Origin: Thiotrichaceae bacterium
GTDB taxonomy: Bacteria > Pseudomonadota > Gammaproteobacteria > Thiotrichales > Thiotrichaceae
Length of the DNA: 64,000 bases
NCBI GenBank assembly: GCA_023144895.1
Contig: JAGLEV010000003.1
Location: 40,202 to 104,201, forward strand
Reading direction: 5' to 3'
Below, in pieces: positions 9,264-17,493 of this stretch (within the stretch, counting starts at the first letter, position 1; every line of letters begins with the position of its first letter). Under the pieces are notes generated by a model. That model worked only from the letters and a program-made list of their open reading frames with translations, had not been told where the DNA came from and made no database searches. The position numbers were made by a program, and so were the translations under genes.

Positions 9264-9370
9264 GTTAGATTTTAACTGAAGGCTAATGCGTCATTCTTCT
9301 AAAAAAAAGGAAAGATAATTAAATTGTATAACCTTCTATAATGCGGTTTACAAAAAGAACAGAAACGATG
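9264..9370 (+). repeat. Dispersed intergenic repeat, copy B
   Basis: This copy is homologous to copy A (704-806) over its full length, starting with GTTAGATTTTA and continuing through CATTCTTCTAAAAAAAAGG to ACCTTCTATAATGCGGTTTA. It matches copy C in the right half. It lies just before a 20-bp-arm inverted repeat that the other copies lack. It is not coding. Confidence 0.55.
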
Positions 9371-9382
9371 ATTCACTTAGTA

Positions 9383-9430
9383 TTTTTGTAATATGTATTA
9401 TCGCATAGGTGATAACACATATTACAAAAA
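9383..9430. repeat. Inverted repeat with 20-base arms
   Basis: The left arm at 9383-9402 (TTTTTGTAATATGTATTATC) and right arm at 9411-9430 are reverse complements except for one position, around an 8-base loop. It sits between the norB terminator and repeat copy B. The arms begin with T5 and end with A5, so it could act as a weak terminator in either direction or as a protein-binding palindrome. Confidence 0.6.
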
Positions 9431-9450
9431 ACCAATCACGCCAAAAAATA

Positions 9451-9495
9451 AAGAACCAAAGAGTTAAATCCCCTTAGGGAATCACTTTGGTTCTT
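9451..9495 (-). terminator. Rho-independent terminator of norCB
   Basis: The arms AAGAACCAAAG (9451-9461) and CTTTGGTTCTT (9485-9495) form an 11-bp stem. An inner TCCC/GGGA stem extends it. On the minus strand it is followed by a T-rich stretch (TTTATTTTTT). It lies 80 bases past the norB stop. Confidence 0.8.
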
Positions 9496-9574
9496 TTGAA
9501 TGTAATTATTTTTCAGCTATTCTAAAATATTCTCTGTATAAATAATACCTACTTTATACAGAGAGTAACTGCGG

Positions 9575-10987
<1,413 letters not shown>

Positions 10988-10992
10988 CTATC

Positions 10993-11430
10993 CTAGCCTT
11001 GTATGTTGGGCGGCCAATTTCTGGCAGTTTTAATACCATCAACATATTTTAAGAATTGCGCTAATGCTTCTAGCTCTTCTTCTGTAAAGTTAAACTGGGG
11101 CATGCTACGACGACCCGGGATGCCATCCTTTGGACGGCTTTTGATAAAGCCCTTAATAGCCTCAGTGCTCTTACCAAAACGTGTGTAAACATTAGCAAGT
11201 TCTGGTGCGAAATAAGCACCTTCGCCTAGGAGACTATGGCAACCAACACAGTCATTAATCTCCCAAAGTCGCTTACCAGCGCTCACTTGTTCGGTTATAT
11301 TTTCTCGGTTATCGGTAGTCGATATCCGAGTCACGGTATCTGCGGTCAGCCCAATAAGCACCAGAAGAAAGAAGACTCCCCCTCCATAGTAAATATTTCG
11401 CGCCATACCTTTAGTAAAGGTTTCTCTCAT
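10993..11430 (-). CDS. norC: Nitric oxide reductase small subunit, membrane cytochrome c
   Basis: NorC passes electrons from periplasmic cytochromes to NorB. From the chosen start the protein has 145 residues: an N-terminal membrane anchor (about residues 13-33) and a single haem c site CVGCH (about 61-65). The axial Met is probably in RRSMPQFNF, and the C-terminus ends NWPPNIQG. An upstream in-frame ATG would add 13 residues (to 11469). I prefer the ATG at 11428-11430 because it has AAGAGG at good spacing, gives the usual family length and leaves room for the promoter. The predicted -10, TATGGT at 11465-11470 on the minus strand, would lie inside the longer form. Confidence 0.94.
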   Translation of the reverse strand: MRETFTKGMARNIYYGGGVFFLLVLIGLTADTVTRISTTDNRENITEQVSAGKRLWEINDCVGCHSLLGEGAYFAPELANVYTRFGKSTEAIKGFIKSRPKDGIPGRRSMPQFNFTEEELEALAQFLKYVDGIKTARNWPPNIQG

Positions 11431-11464
11431 AAATGGCCTCTTAAATTTTATTAATGCGAGAATC

Positions 11465-11542
11465 ACCATAACTTTAAGGCTTGTTATTAATCATTGATCT
11501 AAATCAACCTGAATTTAACCAAAGTTAGGTATATTATTACCA
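11465..11542. promoter_or_regulatory. Divergent promoter pair sharing one DNR/FNR box
   Basis: A perfect TTGAT-CTAA-ATCAA palindrome lies at 11494-11507, centre 11500.5. Placing it at -41.5 predicts a start at about 11459 for norC on the minus strand, with TATGGT at 11465-11470 as -10. It predicts a start at about 11542 for the regulator gene, with TATATT at 11530-11535 as -10. Both -10 elements fall exactly where a class II FNR/DNR promoter needs them. One box can therefore serve both genes. Confidence 0.75.
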
Positions 11543-11558
11543 ATTAAAGGAGTAATTA

Positions 11559-12248
11559 ATGATAATAAGTGATGAACACCAGAAAACCATAAGAAAATCA
11601 CCACTGTTTGAAGGCTTGGTTCAAAAAGATTTCTTACTGGTTATTAAAAATAGTAAGCTGTGTTCACTCGTTGCAGATGAAGTGTTATTCAGACAACACC
11701 AGCCTGCCCTAGACTTTTTCTTCCTAATCTCTGGAAATATCAAGCTCAGCCTATTATCCTTTGATGGTGCTGAAAAGGTGATTGAAATTATTACTGATCG
11801 CCAGAGCTTTGCTGAAGCGATTATGTTTCAGAATATACCTAACTTCCCTGTAAGTGCTGTTGCCTTAAAGGAATCCCATCTACTACGCATTAATGCCAAG
11901 GTGTATAGCAAAATACTGGCTAACTCACCCAGTACCTGTATCAAGGTAATTACCGCACTCAGTCTACGACTGCATTGGTCAGTAAGAGAGCTGGACCGTC
12001 TTAGCCTACATAATGCGACTTATCGCTTAGTCAGCTATTTATTAGAAAATATTGCTGATCATGTGGTTGAACCCACCACGATTGATTTATCTATCGCCAA
12101 ACATATTATTGCTTCCCGCATTTCTGTCACTCCTGAGACACTTTCCCGCACCTTAAAACGCTTATCACAACAAGGTTTACTAGAAGTACACGATAAACAT
12201 ATTATCTTGCTGAACCCTGTAGAGCTACGCCATATAATATCTATCTAA
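11559..12248 (+). CDS. dnr: Crp/Fnr-family transcription regulator, DNR/NnrR-like
   Basis: This 229-residue regulator has an N-terminal cyclic-nucleotide-binding-like beta roll (about residues 15-125), a long dimer helix (about 125-150) and a C-terminal winged helix with recognition segment SRISVTPETLSRTLKRLSQQG (about 185-205). The E-T-x-S-R pattern of FNR/DNR proteins predicts binding to TTGAT-N4-ATCAA. It lacks the N-terminal cysteine cluster of the oxygen sensor FNR, which fits the DNR class of NO sensors that act through haem. It is divergent from norCB and next to nirS, and it probably controls both and itself. The start has an AAAGGAG sequence about 7 bases upstream. Assignment to DNR rather than another Fnr subgroup rests on context. 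Confidence 0.87.
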   Translation: MIISDEHQKTIRKSPLFEGLVQKDFLLVIKNSKLCSLVADEVLFRQHQPALDFFFLISGNIKLSLLSFDGAEKVIEIITDRQSFAEAIMFQNIPNFPVSAVALKESHLLRINAKVYSKILANSPSTCIKVITALSLRLHWSVRELDRLSLHNATYRLVSYLLENIADHVVEPTTIDLSIAKHIIASRISVTPETLSRTLKRLSQQGLLEVHDKHIILLNPVELRHIISI

Positions 12249-12496
12249 GTTCATTAGATAATAGCAGTTCCCGTTTTAGTTATAAATCAAGGCTTTAGAC
12301 TTCAATTGTCATCAATTTATTTTATAAGAACTATAAAACGGGAACTATTGATTAGAGAGTGTGAGCAGACTTTTTTGTAAAATAAATGTAATGGCATATC
12401 AATAATTATAAGACACTAATAACAATAAAAACATTTAATCATCATGGCAATAAATCTTTATTTTAGGTACTTATATTAATAACAATAATCATCCTA

Positions 12497-12510
12497 TTGA
12501 TCTATATCAA
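12497..12510 (+). promoter_or_regulatory. DNR/FNR box, distal, upstream of nirS
   Basis: This is a perfect TTGAT-CTAT-ATCAA palindrome centred at 12503.5. With -41.5 spacing the start would be near 12545. TACTAT occupies 12533-12538, exactly the -10 window. The resulting leader to nirS would be about 355 bases. Confidence 0.65.
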
Positions 12511-12663
12511 TGCCTATAATTTTCTTTCTACTTACTATCGCCCGCAGCATAATCGGTCAATAGAAATGACTTTAATTAAGGGCTAGTAAAGAAAATACTA
12601 TCTACTATATAGTAAAATAGTTCTAATTCAATTGAAATTTAATAAAAATAATAGAAGATCCAA

Positions 12664-12677
12664 TTGATCTTAATCAA
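12664..12677 (+). promoter_or_regulatory. DNR/FNR box, proximal, upstream of nirS
   Basis: This is a perfect TTGAT-CTTA-ATCAA palindrome centred at 12670.5. The predicted start is near 12712, with TATTTA at 12701-12706, one base from the ideal -10 position. The leader would be about 190 bases. Confidence 0.7.
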
Positions 12678-12900
12678 GGATAAAACTATTTTATCATTAT
12701 TATTTAAAATAACTCTTTTTTTAAAAAACTCTTGATGTGTGTCATTGCCTTATTGCCCTCATATTAACTATGGTTAATAGAATGGTGTAGCCTGCTAATA
12801 ATTTTATCTCTAAGTAATAGAGTTAAGTTGTTATTCTTAAATTGAATAGAAATTAAGGGCTACACAGGTAAATTTTTGATAAAAAATAGGAGTCTACATA

Positions 12901-14541
12901 ATGAGCTACAAACGTATCGGTGCAACACTTTCTGTTGCTATTGCACTCGCACTGGGCGGCACTTCAATGCAAGCATTTGCAGAAGGGGATACAGCTAAAG
13001 CACCTAAAATGTCTGAAGCTGAATTTGAGAAAGCAAAATCCATGTATTTTCAGCGTTGCGCGGGGTGTCATGGCGTATTGCGTAAGGGAGCAACAGGGAA
13101 AAGTCTTGAACCCAAAAGCACGTTAGAAAAAGGACAAGAGCGTTTAGAAAAAATCATCACTCTCGGTACCGAAGGCGGTATGAATAACTTTGATGATATA
13201 TTTTCTAAAGAAGAGATTACGTTACTCGCCAAGTACATTCAACATGAGCCACCTATCCCACCAGAGATGCCATTATCTTTGATGCTGGAAAGACATGAAG
13301 TTCATATTAAACCTGCTGATTACCCAAAGAAGCCAATGCATGATCGTAATTGGGAAAACTTCTTCCTTGTTATTGAGCGTGATGTGGGCAAAATCGCTAT
13401 TATTGATGGCGATAAAAAAGAAATCTTTGCACGTATTGATACAGGTTATGCAGTCCATGTACTCAAAGCAGCAGAGCATCATGAAACACTCAAATCTAAA
13501 GATCTAGGGCGTTTTTGGTATGTTATGGGTCGTGATGGCATGATGACCAAACTTGACCTTTGGCAGACTCCTAAAAAGATGAAAGTGGCTAATGTTCAAG
13601 TCGCTTATGATGCTCGTGATGTTGCCGTATCAGGTGATGGAAAATACGTTATTGGTGGTGGTTACTGGCCTCCTCATTTCGTTATCCTTGAAGCTGAGAC
13701 AATGAAACCCATCAAGGTTGTTTCTACTCGTGGAACAAACATTGATGGTGAGTATGTTAATGAGTCTCGTGTTGCAGCTATCTATGACACACCAAAATCT
13801 CCAACATGGCTAGTTGCGGCGAAAGAGCTTGGTCAAATGTGGCAAGTAGATTACTCCGATCTTGACAATATGAAGATCACTAAAATCAACTCAGCTAAGT
13901 TCTTACATGATGGATTTTTTGATCCAACCAATCGTTACTTCCAAATTGCGGCGAATGCGTCGGATAAAATGGTTGTTATTGATACTGTGACGCAAAAGTT
14001 AGAAGCCATGATTGATGTGGATAAGAAGCCACATCCAGGCCCTGGTGCTAACTGGAATGATGAGAAATGTGGTCCTGTTGCTGGAACAACGCATCTAGGC
14101 GTAGGTAAAGTAACGGTTTGGGGTAATGATCCTAAAGGTCATCCTGATAATGCGTGGAAAGTCTGTTATGAAGTGGAATCAGATGGCCCAGGCGTATTCC
14201 TCCGTACTCACCCTAAGTCTGATTATGTATGGTTTGACCAGACTAAACACCCAGAGCCAGAAGTTCAGCAATCGGTACAGGTTTTTGACAAAAAGACACG
14301 TGAAATTGTTAAGACTATCCGCCTAACAGAAGTTGAAGGTTATGCTGCTGTTCACTTCGAATTCAATAAAGACGGTACTGAAGTTTGGGTATCGATTTGG
14401 AATCGTAAAGATAGTAAGAAGCCTAACGGTGAGATCATTATCTATGATGCTAAGACGCTTAAAGAGAAAGCTCGCGTTAAAGGGCTTTATGCTCCAACAG
14501 GTAAGTTTAATGTTTACAACCGTGTAAATCATGTTACCTAG
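12901..14541 (+). CDS. nirS: Cytochrome cd1 nitrite reductase (NO-forming)
   Basis: This periplasmic enzyme reduces nitrite to NO, the key denitrification step that feeds NorBC. The protein has 546 residues with a Sec signal peptide ending about AFA-EG (residue 28). The N-terminal cytochrome c domain has CAGCH (53-57). The eight-bladed beta-propeller d1 domain has proximal haem d1 His in GYAVH (186) and the two active-site His in FLHDG (336) and PHPG (378). The conserved end is PTGKFNVYN. The two distal His residues argue for catalytic NirS rather than the d1-maturation homologue NirN. The AGGAG SD is good. Two DNR boxes lie upstream. A hairpin at 14550-14578 separates it from the next gene. 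No haem d1 biosynthesis genes are in the window. Confidence 0.96.
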   Translation: MSYKRIGATLSVAIALALGGTSMQAFAEGDTAKAPKMSEAEFEKAKSMYFQRCAGCHGVLRKGATGKSLEPKSTLEKGQERLEKIITLGTEGGMNNFDDIFSKEEITLLAKYIQHEPPIPPEMPLSLMLERHEVHIKPADYPKKPMHDRNWENFFLVIERDVGKIAIIDGDKKEIFARIDTGYAVHVLKAAEHHETLKSKDLGRFWYVMGRDGMMTKLDLWQTPKKMKVANVQVAYDARDVAVSGDGKYVIGGGYWPPHFVILEAETMKPIKVVSTRGTNIDGEYVNESRVAAIYDTPKSPTWLVAAKELGQMWQVDYSDLDNMKITKINSAKFLHDGFFDPTNRYFQIAANASDKMVVIDTVTQKLEAMIDVDKKPHPGPGANWNDEKCGPVAGTTHLGVGKVTVWGNDPKGHPDNAWKVCYEVESDGPGVFLRTHPKSDYVWFDQTKHPEPEVQQSVQVFDKKTREIVKTIRLTEVEGYAAVHFEFNKDGTEVWVSIWNRKDSKKPNGEIIIYDAKTLKEKARVKGLYAPTGKFNVYNRVNHVT

Positions 14542-14549
14542 ATAGACCC

Positions 14550-14578
14550 TAATGGGCATGTATTTTACATGCCCATTA
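14550..14578 (+). terminator. Hairpin between nirS and the NirT-like gene
   Basis: A 12-bp perfect stem, TAATGGGCATGT (14550-14561) and ACATGCCCATTA (14567-14578), has a 5-base loop and lies 8 bases past the nirS stop. No T-run follows (TTATGATTAAAAG), so it may be a 3'-end stabiliser or partial terminator that makes nirS more abundant than downstream genes. Confidence 0.7.
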
Positions 14579-14656
14579 TTATGATTAAAAGTTGTTCGTA
14601 AAGTTATCTTTTACCTCTTGCATAATTTTACAAACCACTTTTTTAGGAGAATTTGA

Positions 14657-16510
14657 ATGGCTATGAGCATGAAAAAACCAAGTTTTTTTTCTCGTCGAGT
14701 AACAAAAGGAGCAACACTAGGTGCTGCACTTTTATTTTTTGTATTAGGTATTTTCTTCTGGGGTAGTTTTAACACTGCAATGGAAGCAACCAATACATTG
14801 GAATTCTGTATTTCTTGCCATGAAATGGAAGACAATGTTTATCAAGAATATGTCCCGACTATTCATCACTCTAACCGTAGTGGTGTTCGTGCCTCCTGTT
14901 CTGACTGTCATGTACCAAAGCCTTGGATTCATAAAATGGCTCGAAAAGTTCAAGCCAGTAACGAAGTGCTACATAAAATATTGGGTACTATTGACACACC
15001 CGAAAAGTTTGATAAAAAACGCCTCCATCTAGCCAAAAATGTTTGGAAAACGATGAAAGCAACAGATTCCCGTGAATGTCGTAACTGTCATCATTTTGAT
15101 TCAATGAATCCTGAGTTCCAAAAGCCTCGGGCGCGTAAACAACATCTGAATGCCTTTAAAACAGGGCAAACCTGTATTGATTGCCATAAAGGTATTGCTC
15201 ATAAGAATATTCGTGATCAACTGACTGATGAGGAAATAGAGGAACTAGAAAAGCCAAATCCTGACTTTATTCGTGAAGTACCTAAAATGTATCTTGATGG
15301 CTTAAAGAAAATTGAACAACAGGAAAAAGCAGAAGAAGAAAAGGCTCAAGCACTAAAAGTAAAAGCCAAAGCCAAGAAGAAAGCCGCTAAAGAGAAAGCA
15401 GAAGTTGAAACACAGAAACGTATTGATGCGGCGGTTAGTGCTGCACTATCAACGGCAACGACATCAACACCAGCGAGTAAAACAGTGGATACTAAGGCAG
15501 CAAAGGCGACTCAAGTTACCCCTCCTTCTGCTACATCAAAAAAACCTACTCCAGCCCCTGCTCCCGTAGCCACGCCTAGTGCAAGCGCAAAGAGTAGTGC
15601 AGATTGGAGCAAGGTGTCTGGTCGTGATATTACGGTTTTCTACCCAGGTCAATCATCAATGGAGTGGATATTAACTGGTAAAGATCATGGTGGCGCTCGA
15701 CCCTTTGTCAAAATGGGTGACCGTTGTACAACCTGTCATGAGAAAGAAGTTGCCAAAATGGGGCAAAAGATCGTAACAGGTGAAAAGCTAGAGCCTGCAG
15801 AAACATTGATTCCTAATAAACGAGGCAGTATTGCTGTCACGGTTCAGGCGACTCATGATGCTGAAAACCTTTATATGCGCTTTGAATGGGAAAACTCAGA
15901 ACATACTCCTGCTCCTTTTGTTGAGGGTGGAAAAATGGATAGCGAGAATGAGATGAAGCTTGCCATTATGTTTGCTGGCGCTAAAGTGAAATATGCTGAT
16001 CAGGCGGGGTGCTGGGGAACTTGTCATCACGACCTCAATAGTATGCCTCATCATCCAGAAGGTCAGAATGTCGTGAAATACATTACTGAAAGTCGAACAA
16101 AGATTGAAGTCAAAGGACGCAGAAAGAAAATGCGTGGTGGCTGGGATAAGCGTAAGACGGAAGAAGAGATTAAAACAGAGTTAGCCTCAAATCACTTCAT
16201 GGATATCAGTCGCTATAAATCAGGTACAAAAACTTCTGAAGATGGTTATGTATTAGGGGATCGTGTCATGGAGGGTAGTCAAAATACTGAATTTACTGCC
16301 ACATTAGATGGAGATAACTGGGTTGTCGAAATGAAGCGTAAATTAAAGTCTGATAAAGCCGGTGATATTACGATGGAATTAGACAAGCTTTATAACTTTG
16401 GTTTTGCTATCCATGATGACCACACTAGTGCTCGTTTCCATCATGTCTCACTAGGTTACAAGCTAGGCTTTGACAATGACAAAGCCGAGGTTAATGCTAC
16501 TAAGCAATAA
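14657..16510 (+). CDS. NapC/NirT-type multihaem cytochrome fused to an ethylbenzene-dehydrogenase-like haem domain
   Basis: The N-terminal 185 residues are a NapC/NirT quinol dehydrogenase, with a membrane anchor at about 18-38 and four haem c sites CISCH (51-55), CSDCH (81-85), CRNCH (141-145) and CIDCH (173-177). It should pass quinol electrons to periplasmic NirS. Then come a charged Lys/Glu/Ala coiled segment (about 215-260) and a Thr/Ser/Ala/Pro linker (about 265-315). The C-terminal region of about 300 residues has CTTCH (357-361) and a CxxxCH site, CWGTCH (452-457). It resembles the b-haem-binding family of ethylbenzene/DMSO dehydrogenase gamma subunits, as does the ISRYKSGTKTSEDGYV segment. 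AGGAG lies 7 bases before the ATG. Classical NirT is only about 200 residues, so this is a fusion. The function of the C-terminal part is unknown. Confidence 0.85.
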   Translation: MAMSMKKPSFFSRRVTKGATLGAALLFFVLGIFFWGSFNTAMEATNTLEFCISCHEMEDNVYQEYVPTIHHSNRSGVRASCSDCHVPKPWIHKMARKVQASNEVLHKILGTIDTPEKFDKKRLHLAKNVWKTMKATDSRECRNCHHFDSMNPEFQKPRARKQHLNAFKTGQTCIDCHKGIAHKNIRDQLTDEEIEELEKPNPDFIREVPKMYLDGLKKIEQQEKAEEEKAQALKVKAKAKKKAAKEKAEVETQKRIDAAVSAALSTATTSTPASKTVDTKAAKATQVTPPSATSKKPTPAPAPVATPSASAKSSADWSKVSGRDITVFYPGQSSMEWILTGKDHGGARPFVKMGDRCTTCHEKEVAKMGQKIVTGEKLEPAETLIPNKRGSIAVTVQATHDAENLYMRFEWENSEHTPAPFVEGGKMDSENEMKLAIMFAGAKVKYADQAGCWGTCHHDLNSMPHHPEGQNVVKYITESRTKIEVKGRRKKMRGGWDKRKTEEEIKTELASNHFMDISRYKSGTKTSEDGYVLGDRVMEGSQNTEFTATLDGDNWVVEMKRKLKSDKAGDITMELDKLYNFGFAIHDDHTSARFHHVSLGYKLGFDNDKAEVNATKQ

Positions 16511-16611
16511 GCCAATAATGAAATAAACCATCGAGAGTACATAGGGCTTACGTAGCAATACAAACTCTTGTTGGTTTCTTCAACTCTATGAATTTAATAA
16601 AAGATTGTATT

Positions 16612-17304
16612 ATGATAAAACATTATTTATACCTATTTTTTTTGGGGATGTCTCTCCTGATATTCACGGCACAAGCCGATGCACCACTTGATGATGAACT
16701 AAGCCAAGCCATGGCATTGGAAGGCAATATAGAGAAAGGAAAAGAAGTTTTTAAACTCTGTATTGGCTGCCATAACTCCAATGGCTGGGGGCTTAAAGAT
16801 GGCACTTTTCCACAACTCTCAGGGCAACATAAAAGCGTCATTATTAAACAACTTGCTGATATCCGTGCAGGTAATCGTGATAACCCAATGATGGAGGTTA
16901 TTGCTAAAGAATCGGTGATGGGTGGACCTCAAGCTATTGCTGATGTTGCTGCCTATATTGCAACACTACCAATGAACCCAGAGCCAGGTCATGGTGAAGG
17001 TGGTAATGATAAACGGGCTGAAAAACTATTCTATAGAAAGTGCGCAGAGTGCCATGGTGCTGATGCTAGTGGTGATGCTAAACGCTTCTTCCCTCGTATC
17101 CAAGGGCAGCATTATGAATATTTATTACGCCAAATTATATGGATGCGAGAAGGTAAGCGTAGAAATGCTAACCCTAACATGGTGAAACGTATTAAAAAAA
17201 TGAAAATGAAAGACTTAGAGCTTTTAGTTGACTATGTCTCTCGCCTCAAACCACCTAAAGATAAAATAGCACCCCCAGACTGGAAAAACCCTGATTTTAA
17301 ATAA
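16612..17304 (+). CDS. Dihaem cytochrome c (c4-like), periplasmic
   Basis: A signal peptide (MIKHYLYLFFLGMSLLIFTAQA) is followed by two class I cytochrome domains. The haem sites are CIGCH (about residue 50 of this start) and CAECH (about 144), each followed by the PQLSGQH / PRIQGQHYEYLLRQ pattern seen in cytochrome c4 and NirC-like proteins. It probably shuttles electrons between the NirT-like donor and NirS. An in-frame ATG 24 bases upstream (16588) would put eight extra residues before the signal peptide. Neither start has a strong SD, and I chose the one giving a standard signal peptide. It is the third plus-strand gene in the nitrite reductase group. A 13-bp hairpin at 17329-17369 ends it. 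Confidence 0.85.
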   Translation: MIKHYLYLFFLGMSLLIFTAQADAPLDDELSQAMALEGNIEKGKEVFKLCIGCHNSNGWGLKDGTFPQLSGQHKSVIIKQLADIRAGNRDNPMMEVIAKESVMGGPQAIADVAAYIATLPMNPEPGHGEGGNDKRAEKLFYRKCAECHGADASGDAKRFFPRIQGQHYEYLLRQIIWMREGKRRNANPNMVKRIKKMKMKDLELLVDYVSRLKPPKDKIAPPDWKNPDFK

Positions 17305-17328
17305 ATTTAATATCAAGGATCATTGGAC

Positions 17329-17369
17329 TTCAGTCTATCAAGAAAAGGGTTAGTTTTTGATAGGCTGAA
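17329..17369 (+). terminator. Hairpin after the dihaem cytochrome gene
   Basis: TTCAGTCTATCAA (17329-17341) pairs with TTGATAGGCTGAA (17357-17369), 12 Watson-Crick pairs plus one G-T, around a 15-base loop. AAATCTG follows, without a T-run. It lies 25 bases past the stop and probably ends or stabilises the nirS-group transcript. Confidence 0.55.
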
Positions 17370-17493
17370 AATCTGATCTACACCAGCACCCTAGAGCAAA
17401 TAAATAGTGATCTTAGTACATGCCTTTATCTGTAGATTAGGTTTCTGCACGTCAAAAAAAGATCAATTTAAAGCAAATAATTTAAGGATGTCT

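Larger units (their letters stand above)
8879..9574. other. Gene-poor region between norB and the hemerythrin-norQ-norD unit
   Basis: About 700 bases of AT-rich DNA separate norCB from the accessory operon. They contain the norB terminator (9451-9495), a long A/T inverted repeat (9383-9430), a dispersed-repeat copy (9264-9370) and presumably the promoter of the hemerythrin gene. A TTGACA on the minus strand (9001-9006) is a possible -35, but the -10 spacing is not good. I found no TTGAT-N4-ATCAA box here, unlike at norCB. Confidence 0.45.
12249..12900. other. Long nirS upstream region
   Basis: This 650-base gene-free stretch precedes nirS. It contains two perfect DNR/FNR boxes (12497-12510 and 12664-12677) and a third degenerate one (TTGAT-GTGT-GTCAT, about 12733-12746). 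The phrase ATTAAGGGCTA occurs twice, near 12571-12585 and 12851-12862. The nirS SD, AGGAG at 12888-12892, lies 8 bases before the ATG. No small ORF with credible start and codon use was seen. Confidence 0.55.

Noticed and set aside
12901..14541. NirN (haem d1 maturation homologue) instead of NirS
   Set aside because: Both distal active-site His (336, 378) and the NirS-type C-terminus are present, and norCB is adjacent.
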